From the NCBI RefSeq assembly GCF_025698545.1, contig NC_068569.1, positions 26,350,001-26,414,000 of the forward strand: 64,000 bases of DNA, in the 5' to 3' direction. The position numbers were made by a program, and so were the translations under genes. This document shows, piece after piece, positions 11,454 to 23,293 of this stretch. Numbering within the stretch: position 1 is the first letter of the stretch; each line of letters starts with the position of its first letter. This DNA comes from Gossypium raimondii. Taxonomy: Eukaryota > Streptophyta > Magnoliopsida > Malvales > Malvaceae. The notes beneath the pieces were generated by a model, which saw nothing but the letters and a program-made list of their open reading frames with translations, searched no databases and had not been told where the DNA came from.

Positions 11454-12827
11454 TGTAATAGGCCTATTTTGCTTGGGCCTAAGACGAATAAAATCCAAAA
11501 ATATAAAATTACATTTTAACCTTTTAATTTTCTTAAAATTATATTTTGACCTCTAAAATTTTTAAAATTATATTTTAATCCCTCAACTTATTTAAAATTA
11601 CATTTTGATCCTAAAATTCCTAAAAATTACACTTTGGCCTTAGAAATTTTGTTGCATTTGCAATCTGGTCCTTCTGGCAGCCAAGCATGATTTGCGCACC
11701 TAACCCCCCGATTTTTCGGCCACGGGCCTAGGGCATGGCCTCCCTCCTCCCTAGCTACCTGCAAAAAGAAACAAAAAAAAAATCAAGTATAAAAGGAGGT
11801 TTTCATCCCCAAAAGAAAGGGGGAAAAAAGAGAAAAAAATTCGAAAAAAAGGAGAGAAAAGAGGAAGGAAAGTAAAAGAAACAAGAGGGCGTCTTAAGAC
11901 CGTCAAGACCACTGTGGAGGAAACAATGGCCTGGCAAGCAAGCGTGAAGGAGGTGGTGACAAGCTAGGGTTTGGGAAGAAAAAAAAAGGAAGAAGAAGAA
12001 AAGAAAAAGAAAAAGGAATAAAAACAATCGGGTCAACCTGACCTGACCTGCGACCCGGTCGACCCACACAGCTCGACCCGAGCCAGCCCAGCGCCAGCAG
12101 GCTCCAGGCCCAACGCAGGCAACCCAAGAAAAGAGGCAAAAAAAAGAAAATAGCAAAAAGGCTGACCCAACAAAGAGGCCCAATCCAACAGAGGGTCCAA
12201 GAGGGCCACCAAGAAGAAGCTAAGGTGCTCCAGCCCAACAGCCGGTGCCTGTGCCCAATCTACAACAGGCAAAAAAAAAAGGGAAGGAAAAAAAAGAAAG
12301 AAAAAAAGAGTCCGAGTTGTGTAGCCCATTCGATCGGACTCGTAACTTTGGGTTTTAGGTAAATTCTCGATTTCTTTTTTATTATTTATTTAATCTCTAT
12401 ATTTAATTTTAATTAAATTGGTATTTTTAAATAACTTTTTTTGAGTATTTATTTTCCTTTTTTTTTGTGTTTCATTATTAGCATTATTTTTTTCTTTTTT
12501 TATTTTCATTTTTTTACTATGTTATTGTTAAATTAATTATTATTATTATTTTTTCTTTTATTTATTTAATCATTATTACTATATTATTACATTAATTAGT
12601 TTTGCATTATTATATTTTTATTTGTTTATTTATATAAATATTTTAAATATATTTATCTTATTATGTCATTTTATTATTTATTATTTATTTCTATCTTTTA
12701 TACTTTCAAAATATTATTATTATTATTACTATTATTATTGTCAATACCATTATTATTATATTTTTCGTATACTTATGTGCCTAAATTATATATATATATA
12801 TACGTTTATTTTATTTTATTATATATA
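11454..12827 (+). mobile_element. Outer solo LTR, left part (interrupted)
   Basis: Begins TGTAATAGGCC after ATTAT (11449-11453). Its other half is 15583-16561, ending GTTTCGACA before a second ATTAT (16562-16566). Without the nested insertion the LTR is about 2350 bp, almost the same size as its relative at 50973-53305, whose ends are TGCAATAGGCC and CTTTCGACA. A TATAAAAGG box sits near 11788. The purine-rich block 11810-12020 produces Phe-, Leu- and Ser-rich open frames on the reverse strand that are not genes. Confidence 0.88.
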
Positions 12828-15577
12828 TAGTGGGCCAATTTAGCCCGGGGCCCAATAAGACCAAACACCCAAAAACAAAATAAATAAACCCCCAAAAAAT
12901 ATATGTTAAACAGTCCATTACATATTAAGCCCGATAGACCCAATTACAACCAAACCAGGCCCAAATCCTAAACGGCCCAATGGAGCCCAAAACTAATTAT
13001 TTTTCAGAAACCCTAGGGTTCCTTCCCCTCCTCTCGCGCCGTTGCCCCCTTTCGAGTCACCCGAGGTGCCTCTTCCCGAGGTCTGCCTCTGTCCTCTGGT
13101 CTCTTGCACCAAAATGGCAAGGTCACCTCCATTGACCTTGCCTAGCCCTGCAAAACAAGACGAAGAGAAAGAAAAAAGGCAGAGAAAGAAACAGAAAAAG
13201 GTAGTAACATGAAAACAATGTAATATGGCTATAAAAGCCAAACAAATCAATGTAATATGGAGGAATACATTTTCGGACAATCGAATACAAAGAAAACAAA
13301 AAAAAATCAATCAAAAAATCCAAAAGGTTTACATCTATTGATTTTAGTTTTTGCTTTCGTTTTGTAGTCTGCTTTTATTTTATTTTATTTGTTTTTTTTA
13401 CATACGGAAATAAAAAAAAGGGAAGGAACTTACCTGTATTCGAATCTTCAACGCCGAAGAAGGCCGACGAAATCACCTCCGATGATAGGCGGTCGGAAAC
13501 CGAAGGGTTTCTTGAGCTTTTGGGACATTTTTGTTAATGCGTCGAAGTTTTTGAACTCAGATTTGAGTTTAGGGGGTTTGAAAGGATTAAACCAGTGATT
13601 TTACCCTTTTTCGGCCACCGCATATGGCGGCGCCGTTGCCGACGGCTGGCGGTCGACACGGTGGCCGGTGACCGGAAGTTGCCCGAACCTCTGGCTGGAC
13701 TCACTGAGGGGAGAGGTGTTTTTGGAGAGATTTCTTTTTTGTTTTTAGGGGGAAGGTTAAAATGAAGTTTTTTTTGGAAATTTTGAGGTTTATATAAGGT
13801 ACCAAAACGGTACCATTTTGGAGTGGCCCTAGACGCCTAAAACGACGTCGTTTTGACTTGGATCGAACCGACCCAACTCGACCCTTAGGAGGATCCGCGT
13901 GTTTTTGCGGAAGGGTCTATTTGCGCATTCAGCCCTTCCGCTTTGTAATTATTTTGCGATCAAGTTTCGTTTAGTTTTTAATTTGGCCCTGGAATTTCTT
14001 TCATGTTTCAATTCGACCCACCTTGAAGCTGTGCGTTTTGGAGGGATGAGATTATTGCCCACTTGGTCCCTCCTTGTTATTCGCGCATTCAATGTGGTCC
14101 TCCCCTTTTATTTATTTTCGAATCCGCCCCAATTTTTTCATTTTTATTTCATTTTAGTCCATGTTTTTAGCTATTTTATTATTTAATTAATTATTTTAAT
14201 GTTATTATCATTATTATATTATACCATTAATCTTGTGTTATTATTATTATTATTTGCTCATTTATACATTTTTAAATTTTAGATTTAATTATATATACAT
14301 ACATATTTTTGATTTATATATATATGCATACTTCTATACTTTATATACTTTATAATTTATATATATACGTTATATACATTTTATAATATATACATATATA
14401 CATATACGTGTACATATTTTTATAACTTATCTATATATACGTATATATACATAATTGTATTTTTTATATATATATATTTTATAATCTATATATATCTACA
14501 TACATACTTTATTTTCATATACATATATATATATATACATACTTACATAAACTTTTATATTTAATAATTTTAAAAATATATATATACATATTTTTCTCAT
14601 ATTTTCATAATTTTATGTATCTACATACATATATATTTCCTTTATATGTACACACATATTTTTACATTTTATAATTTTTATCTATTTTCTTTATTGTTAT
14701 TATTGTTTTACTTGTTGTTCATTTATTTATTTATTTATATGTCCATTTTTTTAATGTTTTAGTTTTTATTCACTTGTTATTGTATGTACATAATTGATTC
14801 GATTATTTATTTATTTATTTATTTTTCGTTTTTGCTCATATTGTTTTTATTCACATTATCATGTTTATTATTCTATTATGCATATTAACACCATACTTCA
14901 AAAAGGAAAATTTTTCTAAGTAAGGCAATATTTTGCGTTTGAAAATTCGAGAAAACGTGCCCTAATATGCTGGGTTTCGATTTCTCTCATTCGACCAAAT
15001 GACCAAATATCCTTTTAAAATTTTCAAAATAAGACAATGTTTTGCGTTTGGAAATTCGAGAAAATGTGCCCTAATGTGCTGGGTTTCGATTTTTCTCGTC
15101 CGATCAAATTGCCAAATATCCTTTTAAAAATTTCAAAATAAGGCAATGTTTTGCGTTTGGAAATTCGAGAAAACGTGCCCTAATGTGCTGGGTTTCGATT
15201 TCTCGTTGGACCAAATAGCCGAATATCCTCTTAAATCTTAATCCATGCCGTTAGAGTTTTTTTTAGGATCGTACTTTAAATTTCTTTAAAGTTTTCAATT
15301 TTCAACATTAAGACATTAATTAATCGACTAGGTACCAATTTTGGGCATTACGAGGGTGCTAATCCTTCCTCGTACGTAACCGACTCTCGAACCCGTTTTT
15401 CTGAGTTTCTTAGACCAAAATCGTTGTTTTAATAAAATTAAATTGTTTATTAAAAACAACCACTTTTCAAGGTAACCCGATCACACCTCATCAAAAAAGA
15501 TTGGTGGCGACTCTCGTTTTCGTTTTCGTTTTCAAAATCTAAGTCGGCCATGTTTTTACAAAAAAATGGTGTCAATA
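12828..15577 (+). mobile_element. Nested solo LTR inside the outer LTR
   Basis: A 2750-bp LTR of the GGTGTCAACA-ending type inserted into the outer LTR. The right end reads GGTGTCAATA and the left TAGTGGGCC; both tips are consistent with TG and CA termini altered by C-to-T changes. ATATA lies on both sides (12823-12827 and 15578-15582), though the context is AT-rich, so the TSD is weaker evidence. A promoter core GGCTATAAAAGCC is at 13227-13239. Three copies of the ~110-bp unit with GTGCCCTAATGTGCTGGG lie at 14900-15240. No internal region remains. Confidence 0.82.
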
Positions 15578-15582
15578 ATATA

Positions 15583-16561
15583 TTTCTATCCTTTTGTATA
15601 ATTTTAAAACATTAAATTATTATCATTATTATTATCAGTATCATCGTCGTTATTATTATTTGTTCGTAAATTATTTATACCATATTTATTTACGTAATGT
15701 TAGGCCTTAACTTCAGATTTCAAGTTTGTTGTTCTTATTATTTCATTATTTTATCTCTCGTTTTTTTATTTTATTTCTATTCTCCATATTTTCGTTCATG
15801 TTAACACGCTTATTACTCTGTTATAAACACGAACACCGTAATTCAACATTTTTACATTTTACCACAAAACCGCTTTTCATTTTTACTCGACGCATTAAAA
15901 AATGTTGTTTCTTTAAAATAAACATTGTTTGTGTTTTGAGATTTGAGAAATCGTATCCTAACTTACGGGTCTCTATTTTTTCAATAAATCCGAATAAACG
16001 AACTCTTCTTTTTGTGAATAAGAAAATCTCGAAAAATATGAAAAGATCGTGTTCTAACTTACGGAAGATGTTTTCTTTCTAAAACTGAGATAACTAAAGC
16101 ATCTTTCAAAATAAATTTTTTGATGTTTATTCGCATATCCAGAATTTAAAGACATTGTGTCTTAACTCACGGGACGAAATTCTTTTTCCCGATTAACGTG
16201 ACATATGCCCTTTTCTCAATTTTTTTTTACAATTAAGCAATATTTTGATAAAGGATTGTATTTTAAACCTCTTCAAAGTTCTCAATTTTTCGACACTAAG
16301 ACACTAATTAATCAATTAGGTACTAATTTTTGGGCGTTATGAGGGTTCTAATCCTTTCTCGTACATAACCGACTCCTAAACTCATATTTCTGAATTTCGT
16401 GGACCAAAATCGTTGTTTTAATAAATCAAATCGTCTATTCAAAAAAAACTGTTACGAGGTGACCTGATTACACCTCATCAAAAAAGATCGGTGGTGACTC
16501 CCATATTCGTTTTCGTTTTCAAAATTAAAGTCGACCCCGTTTTCAAAAAATAGTTTCGACA
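15583..16561 (+). mobile_element. Outer solo LTR, right part
   Basis: Continues the LTR begun at 11454. It carries two units with CCTAACTTACGGG near 15957-16075, the terminal GGTACTAATTTTTGGGCG block and the end AGTTTCGACA, followed by the ATTAT target duplication. Confidence 0.88.
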
Positions 16562-16774
16562 ATTATAATAATTAAAAACATGTAATTACTATTATTATAT
16601 ATATATATATACATGTGATATTCATATTTTCTAACACAAACATCGGAGCATCAAAAGCACTAACAAAGAAATGCATCGCATTGTTCTACAATGGTGCATT
16701 AAAAGTAGACAGGTAATTCTTGCTAAAAAAAAATTTAGTATTACTTCAATGGATTTGAAAGATTTGAAAAACAC

Positions 16775-16917
16775 CTGCGTCGGTGCCTACAAATTCCAGG
16801 CTCAGTAGTCTGCTCGATTCCAGCTGGAGTGAATGCTGCCTAAAGTCTTGCCACCCTAATTTTGATTTTTGTTGGCTGCTTCCTAGGATGAAGTTCACTG
16901 AGTAATTGGTAACTCAT
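16775..16917 (-). pseudogene. RPA1-like OB-fold exon, with premature stop
   Basis: The minus strand, from the ATG complementary to 16915-16917, reads MSYQLLSELHPRKQPTKIKI and then RVARL followed by TAG. Plant replication protein A large-subunit-like proteins commonly start with ELHP...KIKIRVARLWE. The stop falls where Trp is expected, as TGG to TAG would give. A GT donor follows (CGCAG|GTG at 16775) and an acceptor-like TTTACAG precedes. RPA-like OB folds are often carried by plant Helitrons or exist as scattered fragments; no Helitron end was identified here. Family assignment rests on the short motif only. Confidence 0.4.
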
Positions 16918-16952
16918 GGTCGAATACCTGTAAATTTGCAAAAACTAAGAGC

Positions 16953-17082
16953 ATGTTTGGTTGGCATGAATAGCCATTCCATTCCTTGCCTATTCCCGCG
17001 CTACAGTAATTACAGCCCTATTCCATCGTTTGGTTCACTGTTTACTGATTCGGGGGTTTTGCTATTACACCCTTAGGTATTC
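16953..17082 (+). repeat. Left-end direct repeat, copy 1
   Basis: Matches 20677-20835 almost perfectly (GCATGAATAGCCATTCC, CCTATTCCCGCGCTACAG, ACTGATTCGGGGG), except that about 20 bp between CACCCTT and AGGTATTCAG are missing here. Confidence 0.9.
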
Positions 17083-17083
17083 A

Positions 17084-17450
17084 GCACACGTTTGGTTCGC
17101 TGTATTGGATTATAGGTGTATTGGATTAGAGGTGTACTGGAATAGAGGTGTAATGGAATAGAGGTATAATAGCAAATCAACTGTTTGGTTGAATGTAATG
17201 GAATAGAGGCGTAATAGTAATCTTGTGTTTGGTTGAATGGAATAGAGGTGTAATAGCATAATGGAAAAAACTAAAATGACTAGAATACCCTTAGCATAAA
17301 TTTATTTTGGTAAATGATTATTGTTATTGTTATTTAAATTTTAATAAGATTATTATTATCAATAATAAATAATTTAATCATATTTAAACATAATTATTAT
17401 TAAATATATTAAATATATTATAATTAAAATATATAATTTAATAAAATTCT
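17084..17450 (+). repeat. Long terminal inverted repeat, left arm
   Basis: Inverted copy of 24320-24684. Corresponding landmarks include GTTTGGTTGAATGGAAT, GTAATAGCATAA and AGAATACCCTTAGCA. It contains several short repeats of GGAATAGAGGTGTAATGG, which are subterminal direct repeats. Confidence 0.88.
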
Positions 17451-18153
17451 TAATAATCAATATTCTTATATGAATTTATATACTCATTTCCTTTTATATA
17501 TTAATATACCACATTAACCGGTTTATATTTATATCAATGGCACAAAAAATTTGGGAGAAGATTTTTGAGGACTGCTTTTGTTTGCAAATAACATCATTCA
17601 TTTTGTGGGGAAAAAATTATGAATGAGCCTGCTTATTAATTACCTTTTTTATTTTGTACTGAAGTAATTGCCACTGGTTCAAAAGTCGATATATATGTAA
17701 TATTATTAAAATAATATTTTTTATTTTAATTATTTAAAAATATTTTTAATTAATGCGGTGTATATGAATATACACATTTAATTAATTTTATTTTTAATAA
17801 AATTTTTCTAATTTATTCATTCAATTTTAATCACCTTACAATTTATTCATTGTATTATATCTACTGATCCAATTTTAATATATTGAATATTTGTTTTTTA
17901 ATCAAGTTCTTTACTTGATTATATCTAATGTTCCAATTTTTAAAAATTCGATTAAAATTTTCGAACTACATCAACTTAAGAAATTCGATCCTAAATTCAA
18001 ATTAAATATACCAATAAAAATCAACTTACTACATCACCACTTGCAAAATATAACTCTCCAAACATTACTATGGAGTAAAACAAAAACAAAAACAGAACAT
18101 ATATATGTCTTACAATTTTTCTTTAGTTTAGAAGGTTTGATAAGTTACCAAAC
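17451..18153. other. AT-rich interior of the TIR element, nothing recognised
   Basis: Strongly AT-rich sequence with no convincing coding frame. Confidence 0.5.
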
Positions 18154-18229
18154 CTCTTGAATTGCAACTACAGCTTCAGCTTGCCAACGATTTATATCTG
18201 GAGCAAATCGGTAGCTAACAGTCCAATAC
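18154..18229 (-). pseudogene. Exon fragment resembling centromeric histone H3 (CENH3)
   Basis: On the minus strand an acceptor-like TTTTGTAG is followed by 76 bp that read VSYRFAPDINRWQAEAVVAI and then QE before a GT donor. The pattern (aromatic, aliphatic, Ala-Pro, then INRW, then AEAL.ALQEA) is the start of the histone-fold alpha-2 helix as it appears in plant CENH3. Canonical H3 has QSHAVLALQEA instead, so the INRW signature favours CENH3. The flanking exons that would hold the N-terminal tail and the rest of the fold were not found, so this is a single captured or residual exon. Assignment is from family knowledge and one short exon. Confidence 0.45.
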
Positions 18230-19585
18230 CTACAAAATTCCACATAGAACATCAATTTACTGGAACAACAGTGGTCAGAATAATAATATATGACTTATGT
18301 AACTATTACACAAGTAATGGTACTATGACTTGAGAACAATTCAGGGACAACATGAAACTGAAAAAAAGATCATCAATACAAACTACTACAGCAACAATAA
18401 AATTATTATTGCAATTCCACCCAAAGTATATGGACGACATCTCATTGCCTTAGCACTAACATAGCACATTATTTTTCTTAATTGAACAATTGGGCAATAA
18501 ACTGATTTAAACAACAAAGTTGAGTTAGTAAAGGAAGATATGGCGCTATTAAAAAACATATCTTACATCTAGATCATACTTTTAAAACAATCTTCACATA
18601 GTGCCCTATCATATGTCCTCTTTGTTTTATTTATTTTCCACATTAGCATGTTGCATCAAAGTCGGACATTGACAACAAATATGCCCTCACTATAATCACT
18701 AAGGAGGAAATATTTATATTGGTAGACAAGTGTCATCTTGGTTGGAAAACTACTAGTTTTTGTTGAGTTAGGAGCTCACAATGGAAGAAACAAATGTATA
18801 ATGATTTGGTACCGAAGAGACAACCAAGCAATGAGCCCAATGAAGTTAAACACAATTTCAAATAACTTCAGAGGTTTCTAGCAAGCAAAGAAAGATTTTA
18901 TAGGTTCGAAAACAAATGCAAACCAAACTCAATCATTCGCTTAGTTGATTGTGTGGTTCTGTTTTGGTTTTAGAAGTGTTCAAACCACCGTGAGGCAATC
19001 TTAATGTAGAAGACATGAAATATTATAGTTTGTGGGGAAATGTGCATAAGAATATTGTGTATTGTTGTTATATTTGATTGTGGAGCATATGCACAGTAAT
19101 CCTAGAATTTGTAATTGATAACTCAAGGAATAGATATGATTTCGATTTACTGTTACAAAATGGTTGGGTTGATGTTTATCGATGCTTAATGCAAAGCTAG
19201 CAAGCGGTGAGGACGCCCCAAGAAGATAATCGAGTTCAAAAGCTACTGTTGGAGATCCATACCACATTTGTCGGGCCAGAGAAACAACTTCGAACTTGAT
19301 GAAACCAAATAGAAAATCCCCACAGCCTGAAATAGTGGATGCTAACAACATGCTATTGTATTCTCCCTAACTCATTCCTTAAATATAAATAGGTTTGTGC
19401 AAGCAAGGTAAACCGAATAGCTTGCATAGGCAACTCTAATTTGCAAATCTAATGAAAATAGTTGATGATAAGTGAGATATCAAACGAAAAGCTTTTGATA
19501 TGATAACAAAAAGAAGTAATTTAGATTGAGCTAATGACCACATGATAGTCTTAAGATGTGAAAGATAGATGGTAGGAAATCATTT
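18230..19585. other. Interior of the TIR element, no gene assigned
   Basis: Mixed sequence. A minus-strand frame at 19001-19351 includes a non-repetitive stretch (FEVVSLARQMWYGSPTVAFE) that could be a relic exon, but I do not recognise it and cannot define splice sites. Confidence 0.3.
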
Positions 19586-20026
19586 TCATTCACTCTCTTC
19601 TGAATCATCACCACTACTGTCTTGTGAATCAATTTTCATAGCCTTCACAACATTGCTTGCTTTAAAATCTTCAACAGCCTTGTCAAAAGTGCACCTCACA
19701 TTCCTACACATCAACATCAGATTTTGACATGCATCTTTCAATACCTCTCTTGTCGGATCACCGCAAATTTTCACATAGAACAACTAAAGGAACTTGAACC
19801 CAACCAAAGTACTTGAAAAGAGTGTTATATTGAGTTTACCAGGTGGTTTGAACTCTAATATTAACTCGAGCCTCAAGGATGAGGAATATCGTAGCCACGA
19901 ATGTAACTCTTGGGTGCACAACATAAAATGATAGCTTCCACTTTCAATACAATCACTTAAAACAAAGAAAACCCAAAGATGAATCAAAGGCAAAAACAGA
20001 GGTGAGTGAACTGACTCTTGATTCAA
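19586..20026 (-). pseudogene. Unrecognised protein fragment with acidic C-terminus
   Basis: Two minus-strand frames abut in the same phase, separated by one TAG stop (after GFKFL). The downstream part, FYVKICGDPTREVLKDACQN onward, has a balanced composition, ends in an acidic Ser/Asp/Glu tail (SGDDSEESE) and looks like a genuine C-terminus. The upstream part contains LILEFKPPGKLNITLFSSTL. I do not recognise the protein. Its place between the CENH3-like and OTU-like pieces suggests another captured gene end. The internal stop indicates decay. Confidence 0.4.
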
Positions 20027-20676
20027 ATTGAATCTAACAAATTAGCTATGGTATGATCCTCATCGCTTAAAGAAAAAGTGGCAAGACTATTATCGCTGAA
20101 AGACCCGTGTTCCATTGTTTCCTTTAATCCAATTTCTAAATCTCCAAACCAAGAAACAAAACTATTAAAAGGATGAAATTGAATCCAATAATCATTGGGA
20201 AAACATATTTTTAAATAAAAAATAAGGTTGTATCTTCCTTATCGGTTCCAATGGACAGAACACAGTTTCACCGATGGAGAGGAACGGAAAACGTGAGAAG
20301 GAGGCTACTTTCTGATCGGTGTTCGAAGTCCAGTTGTGATGCCAAAGAGAGGTAAGACAAAAAGGTAGAAGCGTGAATCGGTGGAGATAGAAAGGTAAGA
20401 CAGAAAGGTGAGGAGAGTGGAAAAGAAAGGTAGAAGGAAGAAACAGAAGACGGTGGATTTTGGGTAAGACAGAAGCGTGAATCAGGAGGGTAAAACAGGG
20501 ACAAAAACTCAATCTGGACCTAAACTGAGCACAAGGAAAGGATTGGAAATTGGTGGAATTTGGGGATTAGATCAGTAATGTAATAGACCCGAATTAGGCT
20601 AATACACCCAACCAAACAATGTATTGAGTGGGGCCCACGATTAGGGGTGTAATGGCTATGCCAATACACCCAACCA

Positions 20677-20835
20677 AACATGTTTGGTTGGCATGAATAG
20701 CCATTCCATTCCTTGCCTATTCCCGCGCTACAGTAATTACAGCCCTATTCCATCGTTTGGTTCACTGTTTACTGATTCGGGGGTTTTGCTATTACACCCT
20801 TATTCCCTCAGCAGCTGTAATAGGTATTCAGGGGT
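20677..20835 (+). repeat. Left-end direct repeat, copy 2
   Basis: Second copy of the sequence at 16953-17082. It retains the ~20 bp (TTCCCTCAGCAGCTGTAAT) deleted in copy 1 and marks the probable start of the second, OTU-carrying unit. Confidence 0.9.
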
Positions 20836-21378
20836 TTTAGCTTGGAATAGCTATTTACCGTTTTCTTCTTCACATTTTGAGACCAAAATAGACTGTCTTC
20901 TTCTCCCCAAAAATTTCCCATCGATTTCATATCCCCAAATCAAGCCAAATTGATTCGCCTTCATCTTCTTCCAGCCAAAGGTCTTAGCTTTGGCTTCGAC
21001 TTCTCCTCCATGCTTACGTTTCTCTTCATTCGCTTCTATCATTTTATTTCAGGTATTTTTTAATTATTTACTTATCTTTTTTTTCAGATTAAATTTCATT
21101 TCATTTTTTTTAATTTCAAGATTCTATTTTTAATCTCCAATTTTACCATTTTTTTCTGATTCTTTGTTCATTCATTGTTCAATCATTTTTTTCTTCTTTT
21201 TAAAAATTATCCCTTAAAGTTTCTGATATTGGAAGTTTTCGTAAATTTGATAGAAACCTAGAACATTAAATGAGTTTTTGTTGGAATGAGAAAAGAAAGA
21301 TTGAAGTTTGGAACCTTTGAAGCATGCTATATTTAGAGATATGGAGGCAAAACTAATGGTATTTAATTCAATAATCTG

Positions 21379-21511
21379 TGATGTTGTTCGATGGGGTCTC
21401 CAAGACCTACAAGTTTGTGTATTAAACCTTTGAAGTTTTAATAATGCTTACATGTGATTTAGATCCTGATGTTGTTCGATGGGGTCTCCAAGACCTACAA
21501 GTTTGTGTATT
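21379..21511 (+). repeat. 44-bp direct duplication at the OTU fragment start
   Basis: GATGTTGTTCGATGGGGTCT and the next 24 bases occur at about 21379-21424 and again at about 21468-21511. The duplicated segment is the start of the OTU-like coding sequence (DVVRWGLQDLQVCV). Confidence 0.8.
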
Positions 21512-23293
21512 TAACTACTCTAGTTCCAGTCGAAGTGTTACTCAGTATGAAAAAGACAGTAGTCAAACTGGGTATATTAGAGAGGGTTATCATGAACCTG
21601 AACTTGTAAATGTAAAGAGAATGATGCGGTTATTGCACATGCGTTTCAAGAGGAACTTTCACGAGTTGCTGCTGCAGAGGCATCCGGATTTAACAATCCT
21701 AACCAAGATTCCATTCTTGCTCAAGATTGGGCTGGCCTTACAGGAAGGCGACATAGTCCCGATAGTGGAACTTCTAAGTTGCCATTCTGACTCAGTTATT
21801 ATATTGGCTTTTATTAATGTAAAAGTGTTGAATTGTGTAGATAATGAAGATGACCAAAAAACCATAGATCAAAACCAGGGACAAAGAAATGAAGTTAATC
21901 AGGGGAAGTGCGATTTAGATGATTCTTTCCTAAGTAGATGTGAACAAGGTGGCACCTCTAGCATGGGTGACAAAATTTCTCTTGGTGAAGATATGTTACG
22001 TATTGATATAATAGACCAGTCATCTGATCTTGATGGTCAAGTAGAGAAGAGGTTGAATGACATGGTTGCTATTCCTGTGAGTACAAGTCTTGGAAAGTTG
22101 TGTTATTTATTAGGATTTGAAGGATTTTCTTGTTATTTTTTAACTGAAGTTACCACATGGTAGTGGAAGCATCACTTGCCACATAATTTGCTTTCAAAAT
22201 CTAGTTGATTTTATCTTTATCATAATTTTGATGAAGTCATTGTGTTTTTAGTTAGGATTTTCTTTTTCTCCCCACGATTGAAAAAAAAGTATGTGCTTAA
22301 CATGTTTAATTTAATTGATCAGTGTAATTTTTTTCGAATTTATTACCAAACTTTCTGATGAATGTCATGAAATTTAGTTGAGTTGGTTTATGCTTTTGGT
22401 ACACAATACTTTGGGAATGGAAAGATTTCTATTTATCACATGCTGAATTTAACTCTTTGATATATTTTCTTCACATGAATTTAGCATTTGTAGTGTTTAG
22501 TAAGTTGGCACTCCTTGAGGTGTTTCAACATTTGCCACTACTTTATATGGATGTAACTAATAAAGACAAAATTCTATTTGTGCATATGGATGTGATTTCT
22601 TAACCTTTAACCCAATAACAATGGGTTGGATGAGAATTGACATTGCTAATTTGGTGATTTGCATTGTGCAGCATGTACCCAAAATTAATGCGGTAATACC
22701 ATCAGTTGATGAAGAGACATCTGACCATCAAAGGCTGCTTGATAGGTTTGGATTGAAATTTTCCTTTATATAGCTAATGGCATCTTGGTTTATTTTTTTT
22801 TATTCTGTTATTTTGTGGCAATTAACTTTATCACCCTAGTTCTCCACTGGTTGTTGGGGGGGGGCTTTGCACCTTATTCCTTTTTTCTTTTTTAAAGTAC
22901 AGTGATAAATTACTTGTTTAGGAGTTTTTTCTTGTAAATTTGTAAAATATTTGAACTCTTGTATTAGGATCCATTTTGGTAAAGTAGTTACTCTTTTTTC
23001 CCTGGGATCCATTTTGGTAAAGTAATTGCCTTTTTTTCCCTTTCCTCAACCGTTTTTCAACGGTATCTTTAGCCAAAATATTATCTGATTGAGTTGTTTT
23101 ACCAAAATGCATCTCCACTTCTCCCTTTTCTTAAAAGAAATACTTTTGCAGTAATGTTATTTGGTTATATTCTTCCTTCTTGTGAATGTTTGATTTTAAT
23201 AGCATTTTAAATTTAGGACTAATTATTTTATCATTCAGGTTGCAATTGTATGGTCTAGTTGAGAATAAGGTTCAAGGTGATGGTAACTATCAG
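21468..23293 (+). pseudogene. OTU-domain deubiquitinase fragment with introns, inactive
   Basis: The pieces read in order like a plant OTU cysteine protease of the OTU9/10/11 type, which removes ubiquitin from proteins. The first part, DPDVVRWGL to PELVNV, needs a one-base frame change to continue as ENDAVIAHAFQEELSRVAAA; the next, about 21820-22076, ends LDGQVEKRLNDMVAIP. After introns come 22672-22745 (HVPKINAVIPSVDEETSDHQ, then RLLDR) and 23239-23293 (LQLYGLVENKVQGDGNYQ). Junctions keep GT donors and AG acceptors and a split Arg codon, so genomic DNA rather than cDNA was copied. The catalytic motif GDGNC reads GDGNY: Cys is replaced by Tyr, a TGT to TAT change. The remaining catalytic domain, with the His, is absent. 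It lies inside the TIR element. Confidence 0.75.

Noticed and set aside
11803..12329. Overlapping minus-strand frames of 98-126 codons
   Set aside because: They are the complement of a purine-rich block inside a solo LTR; three frames are open at once and the peptides are Phe/Leu/Ser-rich.
12993..13323. Minus-strand frames of 66-105 codons
   Set aside because: They lie within the 5' part of the nested solo LTR and lack any domain; other LTR copies do not keep them open.
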